From NCBI GenBank assembly GCA_947651395.1, contig CANSYW010000006.1, positions 47,464 to 111,463 of the forward strand: a DNA stretch of 64,000 bases, given 5' to 3'. Source of the DNA: an uncultured Pseudoflavonifractor sp. Its GTDB lineage: Bacteria > Bacillota > Clostridia > Oscillospirales > Oscillospiraceae. The notes below the pieces were generated by a model. That model ran no database searches, had not been told where the DNA came from, and saw only the letters and a program-made list of their open reading frames with translations. How positions within the stretch are numbered: the first letter of the stretch is position 1; each line of letters starts with the position of its first letter. Of the stretch, positions 57,318-64,000 are shown piece after piece. The position numbers were made by a program, and so were the translations under genes.

Positions 57318-57389
57318 TTAGTTTACATAATTTTTATCAGGTCATATCCGTCCACCCCCCGCCGTATGTTTACGGCAGGGGGTGTTTCC

Positions 57390-58322
57390 ATGTCTTGTGT
57401 TCCCGTCCTTCTCCTTCTGGCCGGGGTGATCCTGGTCAACGGCTGGACCGATGCGCCCAACGCCATTGCCGCCCCTGTGGCCGCGGGGGTGCTGTCCTTT
57501 CCCAGCGCGGTGATCCTGGCGGCGGTGTGCAATCTGCTGGGGGTGGTGTGTACCGCCCGGATCAGCGACGCGGTGGCCCGCACCCTCTACTCCATTGCCG
57601 ACTTCGGCCCCCAGGCCCTCACCGCCCTTACCGCCACCCTTTCCGCCACCGTGCTCTGGGCGGTCTTTGCCTGGCGCTTTGGCGTCCCCACCAGCGAGAG
57701 CCACGCCCTGGTGGCCGGGCTCACCGGCGCCGCTCTGGCCCTGGGGGCGGATCGGCTCCGCCTGGCCCCTCTGCTCTGGGTGGGGCTGGGCCTTGTGCTC
57801 TCTCTGGCCCTTGGGGTTCTGCTGGGCCGACTTTTCCGCCGTCGGCTCCCCCGACGCCGGGAGAGCTTTTACCGGCGGGGGCAGGTGATCGGGGCCGCCC
57901 TCACCGCCTTTCTCCACGGGGCCCAGGACGGCCAGAAATTTTTGGGCGTGGGCGCCCTGCTCCTCTCCCTGGGCCGGGGACACGATTCCCTCCCGGGCTG
58001 GGCCAGCTGGGTCTGCGCCCTTCTCATGGCCCTGGGCACCCTCATCGGGGGCCGCCGCATTATCGACACCGTGGGCCGGAAAATGGTGACGCTGGACGCC
58101 CGCTCCGGCTTTGCCGCTGAGTGCGCCTGCGCCCTCACTCTGGCGGCGTGCACCCTCTGGGGTTTTCCCGTATCCACCACCCACGCCAAAACCGCCGCCA
58201 TTTTAGGCGCCGGAGCCGCCCCCGACGGCAGGGTGGCGGGCTCTCTCGGCCTCGCTTGGCTGTTCACCTTTCCCGCCTGCGGTTTTTTGTCCTTTTTCCT
58301 CGTCAAATGCCTGATCCTGTGA
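57390..58322 (+). CDS. PiT-family inorganic phosphate transporter
   Basis: GWTDAPNAIAAPVAAGVLS; GVPTSESHALVAGLTGAA; HGAQDGQKFLG; WGFPVSTTHAKTAAILGAG. Confidence 0.93.
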   Translation: MSCVPVLLLLAGVILVNGWTDAPNAIAAPVAAGVLSFPSAVILAAVCNLLGVVCTARISDAVARTLYSIADFGPQALTALTATLSATVLWAVFAWRFGVPTSESHALVAGLTGAALALGADRLRLAPLLWVGLGLVLSLALGVLLGRLFRRRLPRRRESFYRRGQVIGAALTAFLHGAQDGQKFLGVGALLLSLGRGHDSLPGWASWVCALLMALGTLIGGRRIIDTVGRKMVTLDARSGFAAECACALTLAACTLWGFPVSTTHAKTAAILGAGAAPDGRVAGSLGLAWLFTFPACGFLSFFLVKCLIL

Positions 58323-58355
58323 TACAATATCTCCCGACAGACGGGAGGTATTGCG

Positions 58356-59012
58356 ATGCTTCGTTATGACACGGTGATCTTTGACCTGGACGGCACCCTT
58401 TTGAATACTCTGGACGACCTGGCGGGGGCGGTGAACTACGCCCTGGAGAAGATGGGCTGGCCCCTGCGCACCACCGATGAGGTGCGCGGCTTTGTGGGCA
58501 ACGGAGTAAAGCTCCTCATAGACCGGGCCGCCCCCCGGGACAGCGCCGCGGAGGAGCGGGGTCGCTGTCTGGAGCTCTTCAAGGCCCGCTACAAGGTCCA
58601 TATGACGGACAAAACCGCACCCTACCCCGGTATTCCGGCGATGCTGGACGCCCTCCGGGCCGGGGGCTGTAAGCTGGCGGTGTGCTCCAATAAATTTGAC
58701 GCCGCGGTCAAGGCACTGGCCCAGGACTTCTTCCCCGGCGCCCTGGACGCCGCTGCGGGGGAAAACGAGGCCGGCGGGATCCCCAAAAAGCCCCATCCCG
58801 CCATGGTGCGCGCCATCATGGATTCGCTGGGGAGCGCCCCTGACAGGACGGTCTATGTGGGGGACGCGGACACGGACATTGAAACGGCCCGGAACGGGGG
58901 GATCAAATGTATCTCCGTGACCTGGGGATTTCGGGATGAGCGGTTCTTGCGGGAACACGGGGCGCAGACCCTTGTCCACACCCCCGAAGAGCTGGCGGGG
59001 CTCATTATCTGA
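58356..59012 (+). CDS. HAD hydrolase, phosphoglycolate phosphatase-like
   Basis: VIFDLDGTLLNTLDDLAGAVNYAL; YVGDADTDIETARNGGI. Confidence 0.93.
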   Translation: MLRYDTVIFDLDGTLLNTLDDLAGAVNYALEKMGWPLRTTDEVRGFVGNGVKLLIDRAAPRDSAAEERGRCLELFKARYKVHMTDKTAPYPGIPAMLDALRAGGCKLAVCSNKFDAAVKALAQDFFPGALDAAAGENEAGGIPKKPHPAMVRAIMDSLGSAPDRTVYVGDADTDIETARNGGIKCISVTWGFRDERFLREHGAQTLVHTPEELAGLII

Positions 59013-60378
59013 GCTCTGACCTGCCCTTTCCGATCTCCCGCAGCGCCTCCGGCGCCAAGACCATCACCGCCAGCAGATTGGGCAGCGCCATCAGCCCGTT
59101 GCAGATATCGCTGAGGGCCCACACCTGACCCACCTGCCCTACGCTCCCCAGCACCACCGTGGCCAGGAAGATGAGCCGGAAGGGCCCTCTCAGTCCCTCC
59201 TCCCCCGTCAGGTGGATCAGGGCCCGCTCCCCGTAGTAATCCCAGCCCAGCAGGGAGGTAAAGGCGAACAGGAGCAGACACACCGCCACAATGGCGCTCC
59301 CCCACCGGCCGAAGAGGGTGGAAAAGGCCGCCCCCGCCAGGGGGGCTCCGGTCATCTCTCCCGTCACCGTCCCGCTCTCCAGGGCCGCCAGCGCCCCGGC
59401 GGGGTCGTAGACCCCGGAGGTAAGGATGGTAAGGGCGGTGACCGAGCACACCACCAAAGTGGCGAAAAACACCTCGAACATCCCCCAGTACCCCTCCTGG
59501 GCGGGACTGGCCGCGTCGGCGGCGGCGTGCGCCATGGCGGAGGAGCCTACCCCCGCCTCGTTGGTAAATACGCCCCGGGCGATCCCGTAGCGCAGCGCCG
59601 ATGAGACGGTATAGCCCAGGGCGCCCCCCACCCCCGCCTGGGGCGTCAGGGCGCAGCTCAGGATCTGTTCCAGCGCGGGAAGCAGCCGCTCGGCATGGGC
59701 GGCGATGACCAGAATGCCCGTGGAGAGAAACAGCAGCGCCATGGCGGGCACCAGCTTTTCACTGACCCGCCCCACCCGGCCGATCCCGCCCAGGATCACT
59801 CCGCCGGTGCACAGGGCCACCACGATCCCCACCCCCAACCGGTCAAGGTCGAAGCCGGCGGAGAGGGCCGCGGAGATGGAGTTGGACTGCACCAGCGCCC
59901 CGCCGGTGAGGGAGGCCAGCACGCACCACAGGGAGAACCACCCGGCCCCCCAGCGCCAGCCCAGCCGCCGCTCCATGTACTCCATGGGCCCACCCTCCCA
60001 GCCGTTTCCGGCACGGCGGCGGTATTTCACCGCCAAGGTCTTCTCCACAAAGCTGGTCATAAGTCCCAGCAGGGCGGAGACCCACATCCAGAACACCGCC
60101 CCGGGTCCGCCGAAAAAGATGGCGGTGGCCACCCCGGCGATAGACCCCGTTCCGATGGTGGAGGCCAGGGCCGTGGACAGGGCCTGAAGCTGGGTCAGCC
60201 CTCCCCCCTCCCCGCTTTTCCGGCCTCCCCGCATCAGGCTGGAGGCCAATCCCCCCAGCCACGTCCTCAGGCCCAGAAGCTGAAAAAAGCCGCTGCTCAC
60301 CGTGCACCGGAGCCCCACCAGCAGAAACAGCCCCAGCAGCCAGGGCTGCCAAAGTCCGTCCGCCACCCGTTCCAGCAT
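59005..60378 (-). CDS. Sodium:alanine/glycine symporter (AGCS family)
   Basis: LQALSTALASTIGTGSIAGVATAIFFGGPGAVFWMW; GVFTNEAGVGSSAMAHAAA. Confidence 0.94.
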   Translation of the reverse strand: MLERVADGLWQPWLLGLFLLVGLRCTVSSGFFQLLGLRTWLGGLASSLMRGGRKSGEGGGLTQLQALSTALASTIGTGSIAGVATAIFFGGPGAVFWMWVSALLGLMTSFVEKTLAVKYRRRAGNGWEGGPMEYMERRLGWRWGAGWFSLWCVLASLTGGALVQSNSISAALSAGFDLDRLGVGIVVALCTGGVILGGIGRVGRVSEKLVPAMALLFLSTGILVIAAHAERLLPALEQILSCALTPQAGVGGALGYTVSSALRYGIARGVFTNEAGVGSSAMAHAAADAASPAQEGYWGMFEVFFATLVVCSVTALTILTSGVYDPAGALAALESGTVTGEMTGAPLAGAAFSTLFGRWGSAIVAVCLLLFAFTSLLGWDYYGERALIHLTGEEGLRGPFRLIFLATVVLGSVGQVGQVWALSDICNGLMALPNLLAVMVLAPEALREIGKGRSELR

Positions 60379-60448
60379 GGCCGCTCCCCCCTTTCCTAAA
60401 AGGGGTATGCGCCCGGGTGGACAAAAAGAAGCCCTTTGTCCAAAAAGC

Positions 60449-61849
60449 CTATTTCACCCTACTCCCCGCCGGCTCCAAAAGGGGGCGCTCATAGTCCACC
60501 CCGCTGAGCGCCGAGTGGACCCGGAGCATTCCCCGGCCGTCCATCACCAGGCTGATGGCCTTGGAGTAGCTGCTCTCCTCCTCCCCGTATTCCGTCACGG
60601 TGATACTGCCCGCGCACCCGGCCATGATCTCCCGCAGATCCGCCAGGCCGTGTCCGCTTCCACCGGTGGTAAGGCCTCTGCGCCCGAAATCCCGGAGGAT
60701 CTCTGGCGGAAAGGGCAGCCCCGTATCGCAGATCCTGATCTGGTAACCCTCGGGACGCTCGCCCATGACCAGGAGGATCCGTTTGTCTCTCCCCTCCACC
60801 AGCCGCACCGCCCGGATGGCGTTGCGCACCAGGTCGCCCACCATCTGCTGAAGGTGGAACTGTTGGATCACCCCCGTCTTCACCAAAAAGGCGGCGGGAG
60901 AGGTCACCACACAGGAAAAATTGATGCCCTCTTCTGCCGCCATTTCTTGCTCGTTCTGAAGTTGGCTGTCCAGCAGACGCAGGCCGGTAGTGTCAAAGTT
61001 TATCGTCTCGGCCAGCTCCTTCATGCTCCAGGCCGATATGGTGTCCCCCAAACAGTCCAGCTCCTCGATGGCTCCCCCGATCTCCGCCGCCACCTCCCAG
61101 CGGTGCTCTGCGAGCATCTTCTTCTGCGCAAGACACAGCTCCCGCTTTGCCGCCGGAATGACCTCTTTGTATTGATGGACGTCCCGGATCAGTTTTTCAA
61201 TATGCTCTGATTGGTTTGCTTCAATTTTCTGTTGTTCTATTCTGCTCTTTGTCCAAACGAACAATATTACACTAAGTAAAAACAAAACAGATATCGTATA
61301 AATTCCAAACTCTCTTCGCTGCTCCATTTGTCGAATAACAAGTGCCGCATAAGACACCATAAATAGCGCACCAAACGCTACTATAATCCATCCTTGATAT
61401 ATTGATGTAACAACGTTCCAATTAACAGAATCAATGTGACGTATACAGATTGAATACACGCTAATCAAGATTGCACTTGCAAACATTCCAGTAATCGGAT
61501 ATTGGTTTATTGGATCTATAAATGCAAAAATGAAAAAAGTCAATATGAGTGAGCAACCCCAGAACAGTTTTACAATGATGTATGAAAAAATGGCCTCTAA
61601 CATACTCTTTCTATTTGTCCGCTTAGATGCCACCCAGTTTATTCCTCCACTTAAGCACACATTTACAAGTGGAAGAAAGTATCTCTTTCCTATACTTACT
61701 AAGTAGCAAGAACATATTGTCACTAAGAACATTTGAAATCTTCGTATTAGTTTCTTATCTAAAGTCACACTTAAAAACATTGCTTTTTGCATCTCCGTCC
61801 ATACAAACGCAAAGACAGCCGCCTCAACAATAATTGTTATTTTATTCAT
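60449..61849 (-). CDS. Membrane sensor histidine kinase with GHKL ATPase domain
   Basis: AT-rich multi-TM N-terminus; HLQQMVGDLVRNAIRAVRL N-box; CDTGLPFPPEILRDFGRRGLTTGGSGHGLADLREIM. Confidence 0.87.
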   Translation of the reverse strand: MNKITIIVEAAVFAFVWTEMQKAMFLSVTLDKKLIRRFQMFLVTICSCYLVSIGKRYFLPLVNVCLSGGINWVASKRTNRKSMLEAIFSYIIVKLFWGCSLILTFFIFAFIDPINQYPITGMFASAILISVYSICIRHIDSVNWNVVTSIYQGWIIVAFGALFMVSYAALVIRQMEQRREFGIYTISVLFLLSVILFVWTKSRIEQQKIEANQSEHIEKLIRDVHQYKEVIPAAKRELCLAQKKMLAEHRWEVAAEIGGAIEELDCLGDTISAWSMKELAETINFDTTGLRLLDSQLQNEQEMAAEEGINFSCVVTSPAAFLVKTGVIQQFHLQQMVGDLVRNAIRAVRLVEGRDKRILLVMGERPEGYQIRICDTGLPFPPEILRDFGRRGLTTGGSGHGLADLREIMAGCAGSITVTEYGEEESSYSKAISLVMDGRGMLRVHSALSGVDYERPLLEPAGSRVK

Positions 61850-61984
61850 TTTTAGCTCCCTTTCAATGTTTTTTCGCCATGATTGGCGGAAATATAATAT
61901 CGCATTGTTGCAGGGAACAAAATAGAAAAAAGAAAGAGAACACCTTTTGGCGTCCTCTTCCCTTCGTGTCATTTAATGCAAAAA

Positions 61985-62044
61985 TTAAAAATGCTGACCC
62001 AAAAACTCAATCAGATCATCGATCCAATCGCCCTGCTTCCGCAT
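61985..62044 (-). CDS. Candidate 19-aa amphipathic peptide ORF
   Basis: ATG...TAA = MRKQGDWIDDLIEFLGQHF; AGGAGGG 6-7 nt upstream within a hairpin. Confidence 0.35.
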   Translation of the reverse strand: MRKQGDWIDDLIEFLGQHF

Positions 62045-62046
62045 GA

Positions 62047-62095
62047 AAAACCCTCCTCTCTGTACCGTATGGGCATACGGTACCACGAGAGGAGG
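62047..62095 (-). terminator. Very stable hairpin between response regulator and kinase
   Basis: ACCCTCCTCTC...GTACCGTATG/CATACGGTAC...GAGAGGAGGGT followed (minus) by TTTTTC. Confidence 0.7.
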
Positions 62096-62211
62096 GTCTT
62101 ACTATGTCGAATCACAGATGCTGTATTTGGTCGGTTTCCGTCGTCTTTGCGCTTTTTGGGGCATAAACCGGCCGGGAGGGCTTGGCCTTCCCGGCCTTTG
62201 GGGGTCGGATT

Positions 62212-63012
62212 TCAGTCCAGTCTTTCCCTGAATTTGTTGGCGTAATAGCCGATAAACTCCTTTACCTCCGGCTTCCCCTTTGCGGGATTCACGTATTGGG
62301 TGAACTCTCGCTGAAGGGTCTCCACATCGGTATGCGTCCAGGCGGACTCGATCCTGGTGCGCATGGCCTTCTCAATGCTGGCCTTGGTCACATGGAACCG
62401 CTCCACCAGCACCGGATAGATCTCATTGTCCAGATCCACGATGCCGCTCCCCGAGGTCGCGGCCATGTAAATGGAGTTGGCCAGATACCGCTGGGACAAG
62501 GTTCCCGGCGCGATGCCGATACGGCCCAGCGCCTCGCCGATCTTCCGGCGGAGACGAAGCTCGGGATCCAGCACCCGGTCGGCGGCCTCCTTCTGCTCCA
62601 CCGGGCCCCGCTGGAAGAAGGGCCACAGCTCCCGGAGAAAGCTGGCCACCATCTTGGGGCCCTCCGTGTCATAGCCGGGCAGGGACTTGGGCATCACGTG
62701 TCCGCTGCCGTTGGCGCGCACGCCCCGGATGGTCACCGGGTCGCTGGTCCAGGTGGTCACGATCACATAGGGATTCAGCGGCAGGGCCTTGAGCTTGGGC
62801 AAAAGCTGAACGCCGTTGCCCTCGTTGAGCTCCAGATCCAGGATCACGGCGTCCGGAGCGTTGGCCTCCACCGCCGCCATCCCCGCCGTGGCCCCATCCA
62901 CGGCGGCCACCAGCTCCATGTCCTCCAGCGTCTCAAAGTAGTCTATGAACCGCGCGACCTCCATTGGATCATCTTCGATCATAACGATCTTCATCACTGG
63001 TCCTTTTCTCAT
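62212..63012 (-). CDS. Response regulator with Spo0A-C-like output domain
   Basis: MKIVMIEDDPMEVARFIDYFE...DAVILDLELNEGNG; C-terminal RYLANSIYMAATSGSGIVDLDNEIYPVLVERFHVTKASIEKAMRTRIESAW resembles Spo0A DNA-binding domain. Confidence 0.82.
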   Translation of the reverse strand: MRKGPVMKIVMIEDDPMEVARFIDYFETLEDMELVAAVDGATAGMAAVEANAPDAVILDLELNEGNGVQLLPKLKALPLNPYVIVTTWTSDPVTIRGVRANGSGHVMPKSLPGYDTEGPKMVASFLRELWPFFQRGPVEQKEAADRVLDPELRLRRKIGEALGRIGIAPGTLSQRYLANSIYMAATSGSGIVDLDNEIYPVLVERFHVTKASIEKAMRTRIESAWTHTDVETLQREFTQYVNPAKGKPEVKEFIGYYANKFRERLD

Positions 63013-63042
63013 TTGTACTTCTCCTTCATTATGTATTTTTTT

Positions 63043-63082
63043 GTCAATCAAAAAAGCTGCCTTTCCAACGGAGAGGCGGCTT
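63043..63082 (-). terminator. Terminator-like hairpin
   Basis: Minus AAAAGCCGCCTCTCCGTTGGAAAGGCAGCTTTTTT. Confidence 0.75.
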
Positions 63083-63182
63083 TTTCATGTCTATACATAA
63101 TCTCATACTTACTTCCGGCAAACAACTCTTTGTAAAAACGAGGAACAGGTATCCTTTTCACAGCAACTCCGTCTTCAATCAT
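63048..63182 (-). CDS. Candidate 44-aa ORF translationally coupled to XRE gene
   Basis: MIEDGVAVKRIPVPRFYKELFAGSKYEIMYRHEKAASPLERQLF*; overlaps XRE stop as ATGATTGA. Confidence 0.45.
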   Translation of the reverse strand: MIEDGVAVKRIPVPRFYKELFAGSKYEIMYRHEKAASPLERQLF

Positions 63183-63450
63183 CTCCCGAATCATCAAAAG
63201 AGTATTCGTTTAGGGATTGATAATCCAGGAATTCGGCTACCGTCATGCTAAATGCAAGAGCAATTCGATGGATCGTCCGAATCCTGGGGTTATAAGTCCT
63301 GCCGTTGATCAAATTATCAAGCGTCGACTGACTAACTCCACTCATTTCTGAAAGTTTGTTAATGGAGAAGCCTCTGGATCTACAAAGTGATAAGATCCTG
63401 TCAACCAAAATTCTGGCATATTCATAATCTAATGCTGCTATCTGAAACAC
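63175..63450 (-). CDS. XRE-family helix-turn-helix regulator
   Basis: FSINKLSEMSGVSQSTLDNLINGRTYNPRIRTIHRIALAFSMTVAEFLDY. Confidence 0.9.
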   Translation of the reverse strand: MFQIAALDYEYARILVDRILSLCRSRGFSINKLSEMSGVSQSTLDNLINGRTYNPRIRTIHRIALAFSMTVAEFLDYQSLNEYSFDDSGDD

Positions 63451-63494
63451 CTTCTCACTTTGAAGGATAGTGTTTTCATGATAGCAATAATAAT

Positions 63495-63526
63495 ACTACG
63501 TATTACCCGAATACGGGTAATACGTA
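63495..63526. promoter_or_regulatory. Perfect inverted repeat, candidate operator
   Basis: CTACGTATTACCCG-AATA-CGGGTAATACGTAG, 14-bp arms, 45 bp upstream of XRE start. Confidence 0.7.
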
Positions 63527-63640
63527 GAAAAAATTCGTCGAAATACATTTTTATTATACTTTTTGAAAGGTGGCGCAAGGAATATGGCAAGCAACAAAAT
63601 ATCAGTATCTGATCTTCTCTCAGCCAGTTCTCGTCTGGGC

Positions 63641-63680
63641 ACAAAAAAACAAAGAACCCCATCGGGGTTCTTTGTTTTTT

Positions 63681-63681
<1 letters not shown>
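63641..63681. terminator. Bidirectional terminator
   Basis: AAAAAAACAAAGAACCCCATCGGGGTTCTTTGTTTTTTT. Confidence 0.9.
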
Positions 63682-63754
<73 letters not shown>

Positions 63755-63757
63755 GGT

Positions 63758-63833
63758 TGGAGCGGGCAACGAGGCTCGAACTCGCTACCTCCACCTTGGC
63801 AAGGTGGCGCTCTACCAGATGAGCTATGCCCGC
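63758..63833 (-). tRNA. tRNA-Gly (GCC)
   Basis: GCGGGCATAGCTCATCTGGTAGAGCGCCACCTTGCCAAGGTGG...GCCCGCTCCA. Confidence 0.94.
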
Positions 63834-63934
63834 ATATTTAGAGGGGATACCCCTCAGGGGCTGCTACACCCCTATCATATGCCGCTTCCCCTGTGGGGAT
63901 TCTCCCGGGACATGCCGTCCCGGGAGAATTTTTT

Positions 63935-64000
<66 letters not shown>

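Noticed and set aside
62104-62166. 20-aa plus-strand ORF MSNHRCCIWSVSVVFALFGA with a good SD
   Set aside because: The SD arises because the hairpin is palindromic; the flanking genes are minus-strand and the minus peptide is the better candidate.

Overview
The window looks like a high-GC Clostridia (probably Oscillospiraceae) chromosome segment; taxonomy is inferred from gene content only. Left backbone, 1-24.7 kb, mostly minus strand: dnaE(partial)-whiA-yvcK-rapZ-murB, recN-argR-nadK-tlyA-dxs-PAP2-ispA-xseB-xseA-tsaD-like-nusB, an SLH protein (+), Asp23, a complete spoIIIAA-AH operon, gpsA-plsY-der and rpmF-DUF177. A plus-strand block at 25-32.4 kb carries rluA, a pot polyamine operon with a potC-potD fusion, a thioesterase, a DUF308 protein and AIM24. 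From about 32.6 to 48.9 kb there is a compositionally distinct block lying between tRNA-Gln(CUG) and a Lys/Gln/His/Arg/Gly tRNA cluster. It is devoted almost entirely to glutamine/aspartate nitrogen flow: pyrG, an ANTAR regulator, glnA, a three-gene split glutamate synthase, type III GS, asnB behind an Asn T-box, purA, a glmS remnant, purB and guaA. It carries several leader attenuators, and gene remnants at its edges suggest past mobility. The right part (49.8-60.4 kb) is backbone with a GT4-CsaB fusion, PiT, HAD and AGCS genes. The end of the window holds a small cassette (XRE regulator, 44-aa ORF, Spo0A-like response regulator, 19-aa amphipathic ORF in a hairpin/SD context, GHKL kinase) beside a Cys/Gly/Phe tRNA cluster. 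The strongest candidates for something undescribed are the nitrogen island with its ANTAR-like hexaloop/terminator leaders, and the peptide-containing two-component cassette. All family calls are from reading the translations; no database search was run.
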